Numbered from the stretch's first letter, positions 28,301 through 37,140 are shown. The stretch is 64,000 nucleotides of DNA from Actinoplanes couchii (GCF_016862075.1 NZ_BOMG01000042.1:310001-374000); one strand, 5' to 3'. The notes: generated from the sequence alone by a model not told the origin. Numbers and translations are program-made.

Positions 28301-29617
28301 CTGGACGGCGGCATGCCGTTGCCTTCCGGCCGGGCCGACGCCGGCATGCCGCAGCCCTCCGGCCGGCCCTCGTTGCGGCCGATGACACCGGCCGAGGTGA
28401 CCGCCGCCTTCGACGCGGCCCTGCTCGGTGCGGATCCGGTGCTCGCGCCGGTCGTCTACCGGAGCAAGGAGCGTGCGGTGCAGCCTGCCGCGGTGCCGGG
28501 CCGTCTTCTGGCCGGTCTCGCCGGACCGGAACTGGTCACCGCGCTGGAGGAGCTGCTGCGCGGCGAGATGGCCGGCGAACTCGGCCACGCCGACCCGGCG
28601 ATGGTGGACGTGCGGGGCGCGTTCACCGACCAGGGCCTCGACTCGGTCAGTTCGATCCAGCTGCGGACCCGTCTGGTCGCGGCCACCGGTGTGGCGATGC
28701 CGGCCACCGTGGTCTTCGACCACCCGACCCCGGCGGCCCTGGCCCGCTGGATCGCCGACCGGATGGGCTCGGCGCCCGGCGCCGTGCCGCCTCCGGCGCA
28801 GGACGTCGACGACAGCCTGGTCGGCATGTTCACCGCCATCGCGGACAGTGGCCAGAACTGCCTGGCGGTGAATCTGCTGATCAGTGCCTCCGCCCTGCCG
28901 GTCACCGACAGTTCGCACCGCGCCCCCGTGGGACCGGTGCCGTTGACCGAACGCCCGGACGGCCCGCTGCTGATCTGTGTGCCGTCCTACGGCCCGGCGG
29001 GCGCCGCCGAGTTCCGCGTCTTCGCGCAGGCCGCCGACCACGCGGTCACGGTGCTGCCGCTACCCGGCTACGACAGCCGTCGCCAGACCCCGGAATCCTT
29101 CGACGAACTGCTCGACATGTTGATCGACGCCGCCGTCCGCGCCGCCGGAGACCGCCCCTACGTGCTGGTGGGCAGGTCCAGCGGCGGCATGCTAGCCCAC
29201 GCGATGACCGAACGCCTGGAATCCCTGGACGTCCCCGGCCCGGCCGGTCTGGTGCTGCTCGACACCTACGAGAACGACCTCAGCCTCCTGACCGACGACT
29301 GGATCGCCGCCCTGGTGACCACCGGCCTGAACCGTTCGACGGCCCTGATCGGGGCAGCCGCGGCCCGCACCGCGCTGCTGGCCACCGGTTCCCACCTGCG
29401 GCTGGTGCGCGACCAGCGTCCGTCCCCGGTGAAGACACCGAGCCTGCTGGTGGCGGCCTCGTCCCCGGTCCCGGGCATGCCCGCCGATTGGCGTACCGCC
29501 CGGTCGGTCCCGCACGAACGAACGGAGGTTCCCGGTGACCACGTGACCATGCTGGACCGGCACGCCGCCACCACGGCGGCGACGGTCACCCGATGGGCGG
29601 CGCGACTTCTCCGGTGA
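22313..29617 (+). CDS. Single-module type I polyketide synthase: acyl ligase-KS-AT-DH-KR-ACP-TE
   Basis: 2,434 residues. Residues 1-525 are an acyl-AMP ligase with intact motifs ([42 protein letters not shown]), but no carrier domain follows. KS ~545-970: DTACSSS (Cys722), [20 protein letters not shown] ~1125-1380: GHSIG (Ser1206) and HAFH, the malonyl-CoA signature. DH ~1460-1680: [10 protein letters not shown] (His1479) and DAALHP (Asp1629). KR ~1834-2015: GGTGALG, LDD (B-type), SSASS and Tyr1970. ACP: GLDSVSS (Ser2111). TE ~2210-2434: GRSSG (Ser2289), an Asp in LLDTYEND and a His in GDHV. The product would be a free acid or lactone from a ligase-activated starter and one or more malonyl units; if the module acts once, an unsaturated acid. 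No other PKS gene is near. Start: GTG 22313 (22311 and 22319 also possible). Confidence 0.93.
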   Translation: MPVPESIVEFLGLHAERQPDRIAVTSGGRQITFAGLEQRTREFAAGLAALGVERGARVLICLPAGIDAIVATLGTVRAAAVGVPVNPRSTTAELEQYAEDCTPTLTVTADNVAEILAASGAEAVFGAEAAGAEQAGKAGRAESAGKAGQAGQFEGTEEPEASPAVVARDDLGLEEDAWIHYTSGSTGRPKGVVSSQGSWLWMLEQSLVGHLGFTADDRLLWPLPLFHALGHARCVLAVAVVGMSATVLDHTGDDELITALETSAPTIFTGVPTVYHRLIAALGDRRLDLPGLRMCVTGGAPCPPQLRSAVRHLLGAPLINSYGSTETCGAIAMEHPDREPIAEGSVGRVIRTVRIADPATGAELPAGAEGEVQVGGKALMKGYRGLPDATAEVLSDGWYHTGDLGRLDGDQLVLTGRARDLIIRGGANVHPAEIEKVLLDLPGVADVAVAGRPHHRLGQVAIGYVVPKSPDVEAPALLAAARRRMSAAKAPDEIQIVASIPRTASGKVIRDELGAPRRPGKTVRDDLGASDKNGVPMGTDDPVQDDDPIVIVAMACRFPGGVRSPEDLWAMVDGGVDAIGPFPSDRGWDPGLYDPDPDRARHTYVRTGGFLDGVTDFDPAPFGIGATEAVGMDPQQRLLLETAWELWERAGIDPGTVRGSDTGTYLGLMYRDYVGLTYRGNGTLEADLEGHLVLGSAGSVASGRINYTFGLTGPAVSVDTACSSSLVAMHWAARALRAGECSMAIAGGVTVMSTPDPFVVFSRLRGLAPDGRVKAFAADADGTAWAEGAGLLLLERLSDARRHGHPVLAVLRGTAIGSDGASNGLAAPHGPAQQRVIRAALADAGLGPADVDAVEAHGTGTLLGDPIEAQALLATYGRDRPAGQPLWLGTVKSNIGHTQAAAGVAGVIKMVQALRHGRLPRTLNVDRPSEHVDWTAGDVRLLTEARPWPQTGRRSRAAVSSFGISGTNAHVIVEEAPPADDLPAPGDQEGLPLLLSAADVTALAHRAQQLTGSDHRSATTVGGRKAGPDHQSATTASGRRAGSDHQLATAVDGGKAGLDSRSAAAAGGGKAPDRLSAAAVGAGRASQRHRAALLGGPATWPDALAALATGHRHPRLVTGDGRPAGKVAFLFPGQGAQRPGMRDLLPYDVFRTAFDEVMTALGDPVPDNADVDRTENAQPLLFAYGVAAARLLQSWGIVPDVLAGHSIGELAAAHVAGILTLQDAATLVGARARLMGALPAGGAMAAIDTDEASVRAQLRPGVVIAAVNGPRSVVISGDEPAVTASAQALREHGHRATMLRVSHAFHSAHMDPVLGEFAAVAAGITYRPARIPVLSTRTGRPAVGDDLRSAEYWTRQLREPVRFADVVPEMPDLAVELGPVPTLAQHVPQGTILATMDGAATLWARGVAVDRAALLGRPDPRRVAALPTYPFQRRRFWITGSGPERSTALLDSMVAEPGTGRHVATGRLSPTAQPWLGDHTIGGETLVPGALFAEAALAFGAWAGVPVVTEMVIERPLVLAGDDVDLRLVLDAPEPDGSRALEIRSGHTLHVSGRCAAGDEEPGEWDWAGEWPPAGAEPVDLGGFYDDSGYGPAFRGVSAAWRTGNQVFAEVRLPAAAGTSPDPHPARLDAALHPARLIDDRNQTPRVPFVWSGIRRFTPVAAVRVRIQSSAADRVRVQLAGADGQPVLEIGSLTLRALPQPLYRISLAPVPPGQRVADPVLLDASMPTAVSPEQVRAQFWTVAARLREQLAGASRVVVTTDSPVVAGLVRVAAAEYPGQVGLVHTDGTETSRRVVPDVVHSGEPEITIVDGVPGVPRLVRASVRSGAPTGFGDGTVLITGGTGALGRLLARHLVSAHGVRHLLLVSRSASAVDIGPDASVTVRAADVSDRAQVAALVAAADPPITAVIHAAGVLDDGPIATLTRERADAVLRSKVDGAWHLDELLPGDLAAFILCSSASSLRGNGGQAAYAAGNAYLNDLARRRRGALSLAWGPLDLDGGMPLPSGRADAGMPQPSGRPSLRPMTPAEVTAAFDAALLGADPVLAPVVYRSKERAVQPAAVPGRLLAGLAGPELVTALEELLRGEMAGELGHADPAMVDVRGAFTDQGLDSVSSIQLRTRLVAATGVAMPATVVFDHPTPAALARWIADRMGSAPGAVPPPAQDVDDSLVGMFTAIADSGQNCLAVNLLISASALPVTDSSHRAPVGPVPLTERPDGPLLICVPSYGPAGAAEFRVFAQAADHAVTVLPLPGYDSRRQTPESFDELLDMLIDAAVRAAGDRPYVLVGRSSGGMLAHAMTERLESLDVPGPAGLVLLDTYENDLSLLTDDWIAALVTTGLNRSTALIGAAAARTALLATGSHLRLVRDQRPSPVKTPSLLVAASSPVPGMPADWRTARSVPHERTEVPGDHVTMLDRHAATTAATVTRWAARLLR
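25346..25567. repeat. In-frame 45-bp minisatellite in the KS-AT linker
   Basis: Units at 25346-25390, 25391-25435, 25436-25480, 25481-25525 and a shorter one at 25526-25567. Each encodes a 15-residue unit of the form G-S-D-H-x-S-A-T-T-x-x-G-x-K-A, diverging towards the 3' end. Being a multiple of three, copy-number change keeps the PKS frame. The array lies between KS and AT, in the normally conserved linker (about residues 1012-1085). Confidence 0.9.
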
Positions 29618-30463
29618 TCAGGAGTTCGCCGTCACGTCCGCCGGTTCCCGGCCCCAGAGAGCCAGTAGCCGCAGGTTGTCGTGGGAGCGGCTGCCCGGGT
29701 CTGTGGTGTAGAGGAACAGCGTCTGATCGTCGTCACCCGGCAGCGACAGCGCCTCGTACCGGATGGTGATCTCGCCGACCGCCGGGTGGATCATGCGTTT
29801 CGTGCCGTGGGTCCGCTCGTGCACCTGGAGATCGTTCCACCACGTACGGAAATCGGGGCTTTTGATCGTCAGCTCGCCGACGAGTTCGTTGAGGCGTACG
29901 TCGTCGGGATTGCGGCCCGCGTAGAGCCGCAACGTGCCGACCACCTCGGCCGCCACCGTCTCCCAGTCGAGGTACGCCTGGCGGGCCGCCGGATCCAGGA
30001 ACACCCAGCGGGTGTAGTTGCGGTGTCTCGGCGGCAGTTTCGTCCAGTCGGTGAGCAGGGCGTTCGCGAGCGCGTTCGAGGCCAGCACGTCGGTGCGGCG
30101 GCCGATGACGAACGCCGGATGATCGGTCATCGACGCGATCATCTGCCGCATCGCCGGGCGGACCCGCTGCGGTGGCGTCTCGACCGGGCGCCGGCCGGCC
30201 GGGCGGGACAGGTCGGCGAGGTGGGCCCGCCCGGCCTGGTCGAGGCCGAAGACCCGGGCCAGCGCGTCGAGGACCGCCTCCGACGGGCTGCTGTGCCGCC
30301 CCTGCTCGAGCCGGGTGTAGTAGTCGACGCTCACCCCGGCCAGGTGCGCGACCTCCTCCCGGCGCATCCCCGGCACCCGCCGCGCGGTCTCGTCGCCGAC
30401 CAGCGGCGGCGTGTCCGCCCGGCATCGGCGCAGGAACTCACCCAGATCCGATCGCTTCCCCAT
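29618..30463 (-). CDS. XRE-family regulator with MmyB-like ligand-binding domain
   Basis: 281 residues: an N-terminal XRE HTH (REEVAHLAGVSVDYYTRLEQGRHSSPSEAVLDALARVFGLD) and a PAS-like MmyB C-terminal domain (ADLSRP...VRPAMRQMIASM, VLASNALANALLTDW, LVGELTIKSPDFRTWW). This domain binds fatty-acyl-like ligands in the characterised relative. The start is ATG 30463; a longer open frame upstream overlaps the divergent promoter. These regulators are typically divergent from an SDR gene, exactly as here, and control it. Its stop is next to the PKS stop (convergent). Confidence 0.92.
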   Translation of the reverse strand: MGKRSDLGEFLRRCRADTPPLVGDETARRVPGMRREEVAHLAGVSVDYYTRLEQGRHSSPSEAVLDALARVFGLDQAGRAHLADLSRPAGRRPVETPPQRVRPAMRQMIASMTDHPAFVIGRRTDVLASNALANALLTDWTKLPPRHRNYTRWVFLDPAARQAYLDWETVAAEVVGTLRLYAGRNPDDVRLNELVGELTIKSPDFRTWWNDLQVHERTHGTKRMIHPAVGEITIRYEALSLPGDDDQTLFLYTTDPGSRSHDNLRLLALWGREPADVTANS

Positions 30464-30620
30464 CAGTCCATGGTCGTCCCTTCCCGGGATCAAAATCCAG
30501 GGCCTGGGTGGGTACGCCGTACCCCGGCAGGACAGGGCCTGCCCGAGGGTGTCGACAGCCCGGTGACCGGGGCGAACATGGTGATCGCAACAAGACAGGC
30601 ACCGATCGAGGAGATCACTC

Positions 30621-31511
30621 ATGTCCTACCCCACCGACCGGCCGGCCACCTGGTTCGTCACCGGCGCCTCCCGCGGCATCGGCCTGGAACTCGTCCGGCA
30701 ACTGCTGGACCGCGGCGACAACGTAGCCGCCACCACCCGCTCGGCCGAGCGCCTCAGCGCCGGGCTCACCCGGACCGACCGGTCCCGGCTGCTGGCCCTG
30801 GAGGTAGACTTGGCCGACGAGAAGCAGGTCACCGCGGCCGTCGCCGCCACGGCGGACCGGTTCGGTGTTGTCGACGTGGTCGTCAACAACGCCGGCTACG
30901 GGTTCCTCGCCGCGATCGAGGAGGTCACCGACACCGAAGCCCGCAGGATGTTCGACGTGCAGATCTTCGGCGTCTGGAACGTGCTGCGCGCCGTCCTGCC
31001 CGGCTTCCGCGCTGCCGGCAGCGGGCACGTGATCAACGTGTCGTCGATTCTCGGTCTGACGACGTTCCCGGGCTGGGGCCTGTACAGCGCGGGCAAGTTC
31101 GCCCTCGAAGGCCTGACCGGTTCGCTGGCCGCCGAAACGGCCGGGTTCGGGGTGAAGGTGAACCTGGTCGAACCCGGTTACACCCGCACCGACTTCCTGC
31201 GCCCGTCGTCGCTGGGCCTGCCGGCCGCGGCCGTCGACGGATACCAGGCCATCCGCGACATGACCGAGGCCCACCTGGCGATGCCCGGCACTCAGCTCGG
31301 CGACCCGGTGAAGGTGGCCGCCGCGATCATCCGGGTCGCGGTGGACGGCGACGCCCCCCCTGCACCAGCTGTTCGGCTCGGACTCGTACGGTCTTGCCCA
31401 GGCCCGCCTGCAGGCCCTGACCGCCGACGTCGAGGCCGGCCACCGCCTGGCCGTCAGCACCGACATTGCCTGACGGCCGCGACTCGCCGACGTCAGGCGC
31501 GGCCGTTGTAG
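30621..31511 (+). CDS. SDR-family oxidoreductase (3' end frameshifted)
   Basis: A classical short-chain dehydrogenase: cofactor motif TGASRGIG, NNAGYG, catalytic Ser in NVSSILG and YSAGK (Tyr/Lys). At residue ~245 the predicted sequence turns into a Pro/Arg-rich tail. Removing one C from the C7 run at 31354-31360 restores DAPLHQLFGSDSYGLAQARL and a stop at 31471-31473, giving 283 residues, the normal size. GAGGAG precedes the ATG. It is divergent from, and probably controlled by, the MmyB-like regulator. The error may be in the sequence rather than the organism. Confidence 0.88.
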   Translation: MSYPTDRPATWFVTGASRGIGLELVRQLLDRGDNVAATTRSAERLSAGLTRTDRSRLLALEVDLADEKQVTAAVAATADRFGVVDVVVNNAGYGFLAAIEEVTDTEARRMFDVQIFGVWNVLRAVLPGFRAAGSGHVINVSSILGLTTFPGWGLYSAGKFALEGLTGSLAAETAGFGVKVNLVEPGYTRTDFLRPSSLGLPAAAVDGYQAIRDMTEAHLAMPGTQLGDPVKVAAAIIRVAVDGDAPPAPAVRLGLVRSCPGPPAGPDRRRRGRPPPGRQHRHCLTAATRRRQARPL

Positions 31512-32080
31512 ACCACGGCGTCGGTGCGTTCGCCGTACGCCCGGAAGACCGTGATCGCCTCGTCGCGAAGCACGTCGGAGCGGACCTCGATGCCGCGTCT
31601 GACGAACTGGTCCTTCCAGTCGTCGCGCATCGGGCCCTCGTCGAAACCGGTGAGTTCCTCCAGCTCCGGGCCCTCACCGGCGACGACCAGGCGGGTGACG
31701 CCGGACCACAGGGTGGCGCCGTAACACATCGCGCACGGGCGCCAGTTGACCGCCAGCTCCAGTCGGCGGGCGCCCAGGTTCCAGGTGCCGAGCCGGGCCT
31801 GGGCCAGCGAGATCGCCACCACCTCGGCGTGCAGCGAGGACAGGTCGAAGGCGAGCACCAGGTTGACGCCGACGGAAAGGATCTCGCCGGTGGCGCTGTC
31901 GCTGACCACCGCGGCGAACGGGCCGCCGGTGTCCTCCCGGTGGTTGCGGTCGGCGAGCCGGTGCACCAGGCGCATCCGGTCCTCGACGTCGGGCATCGCG
32001 GCCGGGTCCGGGGCGATCTCGTCGAGGACCCAAGCCGGGAGCCGGGCCCCGAACGTGGTGGGGAAGGCGGTGGTGTCCAT
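31493..32080 (-). CDS. Nucleoside deaminase (guanine/cytidine deaminase family)
   Basis: 195 residues with the zinc motifs HAE (SSLHAEVVAIS) and PCAMC (NWRPCAMCYG) of CDA-fold deaminases. The long N-terminal arm and the EELTGFDEGPMRDDW insertion resemble guanine-deaminase-like bacterial enzymes, so purine or pyrimidine base/nucleoside deamination is likely. ATG 32080 is preferred, with GGTGGGGG upstream; GTG 32098 would overlap the MerR gene. It follows MerR by 7 bp and is probably in its operon. Confidence 0.9.
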   Translation of the reverse strand: MDTTAFPTTFGARLPAWVLDEIAPDPAAMPDVEDRMRLVHRLADRNHREDTGGPFAAVVSDSATGEILSVGVNLVLAFDLSSLHAEVVAISLAQARLGTWNLGARRLELAVNWRPCAMCYGATLWSGVTRLVVAGEGPELEELTGFDEGPMRDDWKDQFVRRGIEVRSDVLRDEAITVFRAYGERTDAVVYNGRA

Positions 32081-32087
32081 GGCCCGA

Positions 32088-32462
32088 TCATCCCCCACCC
32101 GGCGGCTTCACCGGCCCGGTTACCGCGTCCAGGTAGGCGTTGATCGCCGTCAGGTTCCGGGTCAGCGCGTCGAGGCGGTCGGCCATCCGGTCGCGTTCGC
32201 GCCGGACCCGGTCGACGAAGTCGGGAGCCGGGTACCGCGAGTCCGCGGCGGCGGCCAGACAGGGCAGCACCTCGCGGATGATGTCGGTGGTCAGACCGGC
32301 GTCGAGCAGACTGCGGATCTGCTCCACACGTACGACAAGTGGCTCGTCGTAGTAGCGGTAACCGTTCGCCTGCCGCTCCGGAGTGAGCAGACCCTGCTCC
32401 TCGTAGTAGCGCAGCAGCCGGGGCGCCACGCCGGTCCGTTCGGACAGCTCTTTGATCCGCAT
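32088..32462 (-). CDS. MerR-family transcriptional regulator
   Basis: The 124-residue protein has a MerR winged helix (IKELSERTGVAPRLLRYYEEQGLLTPERQANGYRYYDEPLVVRVEQI) and a C-terminal coiled coil (DFVDRVRRERDRMADRLDALTRNLTAINAYLDAV). There is one Cys in LPCLAAA; a metal-type Cys cluster is missing, so an organic or redox ligand is more likely than a metal. It is divergent from the Rv2466c-like gene across a 20-bp dyad. Confidence 0.93.
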   Translation of the reverse strand: MRIKELSERTGVAPRLLRYYEEQGLLTPERQANGYRYYDEPLVVRVEQIRSLLDAGLTTDIIREVLPCLAAAADSRYPAPDFVDRVRRERDRMADRLDALTRNLTAINAYLDAVTGPVKPPGGG

Positions 32463-32474
32463 CCGCCAACCCCC

Positions 32475-32503
32475 TTGCCTTCACATCTATGTGAAGGTTA
32501 GAG
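32475..32503 (+). promoter_or_regulatory. MerR-type promoter with 20-bp dyad
   Basis: CCTTCACAT (32478-32486), two bases, then ATGTGAAGG (32489-32497) is a perfect dyad. It lies between a TTGCCT -35 (32475-32480) and a TTAGAG/TAGAGG -10-like element from 32498. Placement of the operator inside the spacer is the MerR hallmark. The promoter reads towards the thioredoxin-fold gene at 32514. Confidence 0.7.
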
Positions 32504-32513
32504 GATCGGCGGT

Positions 32514-33233
32514 ATGGGAGCTGACATCAATTTCTACTTCGACCCGATCTGCCCGTTCGCCTGGATGACCAGCAAATGGATCCGGATCGTGCAGGCGCAA
32601 CGGGACTACAGCGTCGACTGGCGGTTCATCTCGCTGCGGCTGATCAACGCACACATCGACTACGACACCCACTTCCCGCCGGAGTACGACGCACAACACA
32701 CCGCCGGGCTGCGGCTGCTGCGGGTGGCCTCCGCGGTCCGGGAGCAGCACGGCCGTCCGGCGGTCGGGCCGCTGTATGCCGCGTACGGCGCCCGGATCCT
32801 GGAAGTCGCTCCGGACGAGGACCGCAAACCGGGCTGGCAGGGCACCCCCGACCTGGCCGCCGGCGCGCTGGCCGAGGCGGGGCTGCCGGTGTCGCTGGCC
32901 GAGTTCCTGGACGACACGTCCCGCGACGCCGAGATCCAGGCGGAGTCCGACGAGGCGCTGTCCCTGACCGGCCGGGACGTCGGCACCCCGATCGTGCACT
33001 TCCAGCCGCCGGAGGGGGTGGCGTTCTTCGGCCCGGTGATCAGCCGGCTGCCCGACGAGGCCCGGGCCGCGGAGCTGTGGGACCACGTGGTCGGCCTGGC
33101 GTCGTTCCCCGGTTTCGCCGAGTTGAAGCGCAGTCTGCGCGAACAGCCGCAACTGCCGTCCTTCGGCGTGACCACCGATCAGGCCGGTAGGACCGAGGAC
33201 TGGCACGCCGGCAGTCGTCGCCTCAAGAAGTAG
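32514..33233 (+). CDS. DsbA-fold, Rv2466c-like mycothiol-dependent nitroreductase family protein
   Basis: 239 residues of DsbA/thioredoxin fold. NFYFDPICPFAWMTSKWI aligns with the active site of the Rv2466c family, which normally reads CPWC; here it is CPFA, leaving a single N-terminal cysteine. The cis-Pro loop (VGTPIVHFQPP) and the FFGPVI segment are present. A monothiol site still allows mycothiol-coupled reduction, or the protein may be a binding paralogue. It is divergent from MerR, which probably activates it under thiol or electrophile stress. Confidence 0.85.
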   Translation: MGADINFYFDPICPFAWMTSKWIRIVQAQRDYSVDWRFISLRLINAHIDYDTHFPPEYDAQHTAGLRLLRVASAVREQHGRPAVGPLYAAYGARILEVAPDEDRKPGWQGTPDLAAGALAEAGLPVSLAEFLDDTSRDAEIQAESDEALSLTGRDVGTPIVHFQPPEGVAFFGPVISRLPDEARAAELWDHVVGLASFPGFAELKRSLREQPQLPSFGVTTDQAGRTEDWHAGSRRLKK

Positions 33234-33255
33234 AACCGGCCGATATCGTCGGGAG

Positions 33256-34065
33256 GTGAGCGACCGATCCTGCCCCTGCGTCATCTGCTCGGCGACACCG
33301 GCCGGGCGGGGCGCGTCCATCGTCGCGACCGTCCAGGAGCACGGCTGGACCGTGCTCCGGATCCCCGGCACCGTCGAATTCGCGTACACCCTCGGGTTGT
33401 GGCACTCGTTCCGGTTGCCGGAACTGGTCATGTTCGGACTCGACGGCGGGCACATGCAGGACCTGCTCAACACCGGTGTCGCTCACCTGCGCGAGCACGG
33501 CCGCCCGGAGCCGGAGACGCCGTTCGCCGGGGTCCTCGACGGTTTCGAGACACAGCTCCGGCCGGTGGACGAGTCGTGGCGGGACGCGCTTTTCGGTACG
33601 GCGCACCAGTTCTACCGTGGCTGGCCGGTTCCGGTCTGGCAGCTGGTCTGGCCGGACGCGCACGGGCTGTGGCCGTGGCACGACGGCGCCACGGTGAGCA
33701 GCCGGACCCGGCAGGCGTTCGCGTGGCTGCCGGTCGCTGACCATCCCGTCGGCGGCTGGCAGCTGGTCGGCCACTTCGCCGACGGGTTCCCGCTGCCGGC
33801 CGAGCCGGACAGTTGGGCGCTGACCACCCGCTCGGTCCTCGACGGCACCCGGGAGGCGACGACGGTCCTGTTCGACGAGGGCGCCTTCGACGTGCTCGAC
33901 GACCGGGGTCACGATGCCGACGACCTCTGTCTCACCTACCTGGGCCTTCTGGTCCAGCGCCTGCCCACCCTGCCTCGGCTGGCCGACCTGGCCGGGAACA
34001 CGGTCTCGGTGCAGCAGCGCGAAGCCAGCGCCGCCGCCTGGAAACGGGCCGACCGCTATCCCTAG
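33256..34065 (+). CDS. DUF4262 domain protein
   Basis: 269 residues from GTG 33256. The first half fits DUF4262 (CVICSATPAGRGASIVATVQEHGWTVLRIPGTVEFAYTLGLWHSFRLPELVMFGL), with two close cysteines at the N-terminus and a YTLGLW motif. The second half has Trp-rich stretches (LVWPDAHGLWPWHDGATVS) and may be a second related domain. No biochemical function is known for the family. The 3' end overlaps the convergent nitroreductase gene by 4 bp. Confidence 0.8.
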   Translation: MSDRSCPCVICSATPAGRGASIVATVQEHGWTVLRIPGTVEFAYTLGLWHSFRLPELVMFGLDGGHMQDLLNTGVAHLREHGRPEPETPFAGVLDGFETQLRPVDESWRDALFGTAHQFYRGWPVPVWQLVWPDAHGLWPWHDGATVSSRTRQAFAWLPVADHPVGGWQLVGHFADGFPLPAEPDSWALTTRSVLDGTREATTVLFDEGAFDVLDDRGHDADDLCLTYLGLLVQRLPTLPRLADLAGNTVSVQQREASAAAWKRADRYP

Positions 34066-35489
34066 TCGCGGTGTTGCATCGGGCGCACGTCGGCCGGTGC
34101 TCCGGGCCGGCCGCCCGGGGTGGACCGGTAGTCCGGGACGCCCACGCACGTGAAGAGCATCGCGTCCAGCGGGGCTCCGACCAGGGCCGGGATCTCGCTG
34201 TCGAGGAAGGTCATGCCGGTGGCGCTGGCGCCCATCGCGTACGCCAGCAGGTGCAGCCGTCCCTCGACCAGCCCGGCGGCCAGCTGCGCGGCCCGGTACC
34301 CGCGGTCGTCCAGGGCCGCCACGTCCGCGGCGGTGATCACCACGAACGCCGCGTCCCTGGTCAAGCCCTGATCCAGGCTCACCCGGAACAGTTCCGCACG
34401 CTGATCGCCCGAGTGGATCGCGCTGTCCAGGTCGGGCCAGCGGTACACACCCGGCGTCACCTCGTGCACGTCGTGGACCGCGACGAACTGCGGCAGGCCG
34501 ATTCCGCGTACGGCGATCCGAAGTCCGGTGGTGAGCACGTCCCTGGCCACCCCGCGGGTCGGGTCCATCCGCCGTTGCGAGCCGCGGGTCAGCACCACCG
34601 TCTCGACCGGCCCGGCCCCGGTCTCCGGCACGTCGACCGGATCACCCTCGGCCCACGGCTCACCCAGCACGGTCCCGTCCCCGGCTCGCTGTGCCGCCGT
34701 GACCAGCGGGAACTCCAGCGGATCGGTGTCCACGTCACCGGCGACCGCGGGCCCGGACGGTGTCAGCGCGGGCGGCTGCGAGCCCAGCGCGACCACGGCG
34801 ACCGGCCATTCGTGGACACCGTCCGCGCCGACCAGCCCGGAGACCGCGGCGTCGGGGAACGTGGTCCACAGCCGCGCCGGGATGCCCGCCGACCCGGCCA
34901 GGGCGAGCGTCTGGGCCAGCATGGTGCCCGCATCCCAGTAGACGTGCCGGAAGCCGCGCTCGCGATACTTCCAGCCGGTCCGCCACGGGATCCCGGTGAC
35001 CACGAGCGCGACTCCACCGCCGCTCGGCGCGGGCGCGACCCGGACCAGGGCGTGACCGGCCGGGTCGTACCAGTGCACACCGGCCGGAAGCCCCGGGTGA
35101 TCCTCCGGGACGAGCACGTACAGCTCCAGCGGGAAACGCGCGCCGGCCGAACCCGCCGCCCGGAACAGGTGGGTGATCCCGTTGCTCCGCTTGGAGGTAC
35201 GCACGACACCCGCCGACAGGTGCAGCAGCCGGGCCAGGTGCGGCAGGTCGAGATCCCGGGCGGCGACCCTTGCGGTCCCGGCCAGCACGCCGACCGCCGG
35301 CGCCCCGGTCGGCGGCAGGTCCCGGGGCAGCTCGACGCGCGGCAGATCCCCGGCGTATCGCTTGTGGAACAGCGGGAAGCGCTCGAAGTCGCTGGGCTTC
35401 AGATCGAGGACGAGACGTGGGTCGGCGATGACGTCGTCCCACTCCCGTCCCGGCTCGTAGGAGGTCAGCCGGTGCAGGATCTGTGTCAT
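34062..35489 (-). CDS. SagB-type (ThcOx-like) nitroreductase-fold protein
   Basis: The 475-residue protein has two nitroreductase-like halves. N-terminal: LTSYEPGREWDDVIADPRLV, HLARLLHLSAGVVR and RAAGSAGARFPLELYVLV. C-terminal: RGVARDVLTTGL and AAGLVEGRLHLLAYAMGASATGMTFLDSEIPALVG. The HLSAG and SAGAR motifs match SagB-type FMN enzymes, which oxidise azolines in peptide natural products or act in other tailoring. ATG 35489 has GGAG upstream. It lies downstream of ferredoxin and P450 on the same strand, 137 bp away. No precursor peptide or YcaO gene is visible, so the substrate is open. Confidence 0.83.
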   Translation of the reverse strand: MTQILHRLTSYEPGREWDDVIADPRLVLDLKPSDFERFPLFHKRYAGDLPRVELPRDLPPTGAPAVGVLAGTARVAARDLDLPHLARLLHLSAGVVRTSKRSNGITHLFRAAGSAGARFPLELYVLVPEDHPGLPAGVHWYDPAGHALVRVAPAPSGGGVALVVTGIPWRTGWKYRERGFRHVYWDAGTMLAQTLALAGSAGIPARLWTTFPDAAVSGLVGADGVHEWPVAVVALGSQPPALTPSGPAVAGDVDTDPLEFPLVTAAQRAGDGTVLGEPWAEGDPVDVPETGAGPVETVVLTRGSQRRMDPTRGVARDVLTTGLRIAVRGIGLPQFVAVHDVHEVTPGVYRWPDLDSAIHSGDQRAELFRVSLDQGLTRDAAFVVITAADVAALDDRGYRAAQLAAGLVEGRLHLLAYAMGASATGMTFLDSEIPALVGAPLDAMLFTCVGVPDYRSTPGGRPGAPADVRPMQHRD

Positions 35490-35626
35490 GGTCTCCACTG
35501 CCCCGACCCTAGTCCGAGGGGTAGGGAACAGCCCCACCATTATCGGTACGGGTGGCCGCAGCTCTATCGTGCAGCGTGCGGCCGGCTTCCGCGATCACCG
35601 GGATGCCCGATCGTCCGGCCAGGTGG

Positions 35627-35821
35627 TCAGTCCTCCACGGTGATGGCCAGGGCCGGGCAGACGGCGGCTGCCTGGTGCACGTCGTCGGACAGGTCGGCCG
35701 GGGGAGTGGGGTCCAGCAGGACGACCACGCCGTCCTCGTCGCGTTGGTCGAAGACGTCCATGGCGGCCATCACGCACGAACCGGCGGAAACACACTTGTC
35801 CTGGTCGATCGTCACCTTCAT
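35627..35821 (-). CDS. 3Fe-4S ferredoxin
   Basis: A 64-residue ferredoxin with CVSAGSC near the N-terminus and CP (AAAVCPALAI) near the C-terminus: the C-x5-C...CP pattern of [3Fe-4S] ferredoxins that serve actinomycete P450s. It begins 25 bp after the P450 stop and is surely its electron donor. The reductase that feeds it is not encoded nearby. Confidence 0.95.
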   Translation of the reverse strand: MKVTIDQDKCVSAGSCVMAAMDVFDQRDEDGVVVLLDPTPPADLSDDVHQAAAVCPALAITVED

Positions 35822-35846
35822 GATCTCTGTTCCTCGGGTTGCCGGG

Positions 35847-37052
35847 TCACCAGGTGACCGGGAGACGGTAGACGCCGTAGATGAAGCCGTCGTGCTTGAA
35901 CGGGATGTCGTCCAGGTCCGCGGCCCGGGCCAGGGTCGGCAGCCGGCGCAGCAGGGCCGGATACGCCTCCTGCAGTTCCATTCTGGCCAGCGACTGGCCG
36001 ACACACTGGTGGATGCCGTACCCGAAGGTGACGTGTGCGCGGGCGTCGCGGCGCAGGTCGAGGCTGTCCGGGTCGGGGAAGACGGACGGGTCGCGGTTGG
36101 CGGTCTCGTTCACCACCACGATGCCCTCACCGGCGCGGATCGTCTCGCCGCCGAGTTCGATGTCCGCCAGGGCGACCCGGCGCAGCCCGCCGTGGGTGAT
36201 GGTGAGGTAACGCAGCAGCTCGTCGACGGCCCCGGCGATCACCTTGGGGTCGTCGGAGTCGCGCAGCAGCGCCGCCTGTTCGGGGTGTTCGAGCAGGGCC
36301 AGGGTGCCGAGCGCGATCATGTTGGCGGTGGTCTCGTGCCCGGCGAAGAGCATCAGGACACCCATGCCGACGGCTTCGGCGCGGGTCAGTTCACCGGCGG
36401 TGACCCGGGCGGCCAGGGCGCTGAGCATGTCGTCGGCGGGCGCGGCGAGTTTCTGGCCGAGCAGCCCGTCGAGGTAGCCGGCGAGTGCCTGCCCGGCGGC
36501 GCCGCGCTGTTCGCCGGTGGAGTTGCGATTGATGATGATGCGGCTGTTGGCCTGGAAGAACTCGTGGTCACCATAGGGGACACCGAGCAGTTCCGAGATC
36601 ACCAGCGACGGTACGGGTAACGCGAACGCCTCGACCAGATCCGCCGGGTTCGGGCCGGCGACCAGCTCGTCCAGCCGGCTCTCGATGATCCGCCGGGTGG
36701 GCGCGCGCAGGGCCTCGACCCGTTTGACGGTGAACGCCCCGGTGGCCATCCGCCGCAGCCGGGCGTGTTCGGGGTCGTCGAGCAGGATGAAACTGGGCGC
36801 GGCGTGCGAGGTGGACTGTGCCTCGCCGGGGTTGAGGCGCGGGGTGCCGTTGGCCGGCTGGATGCTGACCCGCTGGTCGGACAGGATCTGCCGGTGCTCG
36901 GCGTGCCCGGTGACCAGCCACGGGGTGCTGCCGTCCCACAGTCGGGTCCGGCTCACCGCCGCCTGACGGGACTGTTCCCGCATGGCGGGCGCCGGGTCGA
37001 ACGGGCAGCCGGGGGAGCGGGCGATGTCGTACGCGGCAATCGGGGTCGTCAT
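35847..37052 (-). CDS. Cytochrome P450
   Basis: A 401-residue soluble bacterial P450. I-helix LFAGHETT, ExxR in DELLRYL, the meander, and the haem loop FGYGIHQCVGQSLAR with thiolate Cys350. Its length and an adjacent 3Fe-4S ferredoxin are typical of CYP105/107-like actinomycete enzymes that hydroxylate secondary metabolites or xenobiotics. CAGGAG precedes the ATG. A TetR operator-like dyad lies 89-108 bp upstream, overlapping the TetR stop codon. Confidence 0.95.
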   Translation of the reverse strand: MTTPIAAYDIARSPGCPFDPAPAMREQSRQAAVSRTRLWDGSTPWLVTGHAEHRQILSDQRVSIQPANGTPRLNPGEAQSTSHAAPSFILLDDPEHARLRRMATGAFTVKRVEALRAPTRRIIESRLDELVAGPNPADLVEAFALPVPSLVISELLGVPYGDHEFFQANSRIIINRNSTGEQRGAAGQALAGYLDGLLGQKLAAPADDMLSALAARVTAGELTRAEAVGMGVLMLFAGHETTANMIALGTLALLEHPEQAALLRDSDDPKVIAGAVDELLRYLTITHGGLRRVALADIELGGETIRAGEGIVVVNETANRDPSVFPDPDSLDLRRDARAHVTFGYGIHQCVGQSLARMELQEAYPALLRRLPTLARAADLDDIPFKHDGFIYGVYRLPVTW

Positions 37053-37140
37053 GGTTCTCCTGACGTGGAAGGAGTCGTCGACGCTGCTGGCGAGCCCCCG
37101 TTCTGTCCGTTACGGCAAGTGCTGTCCGATATGGCGAACG

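Noticed and set aside
30464..30622. Longer N-terminus for the MmyB-like regulator
   Set aside because: The extra residues overlap the divergent SDR promoter and are not protein-like; ATG 30463 gives the family's normal length.
35580..35620. GGCCGG...CCGGCC inverted repeat between the ferredoxin and SagB genes as a terminator
   Set aside because: The loop is long and there is no U-tract; in GC-rich DNA such short arms arise by chance.
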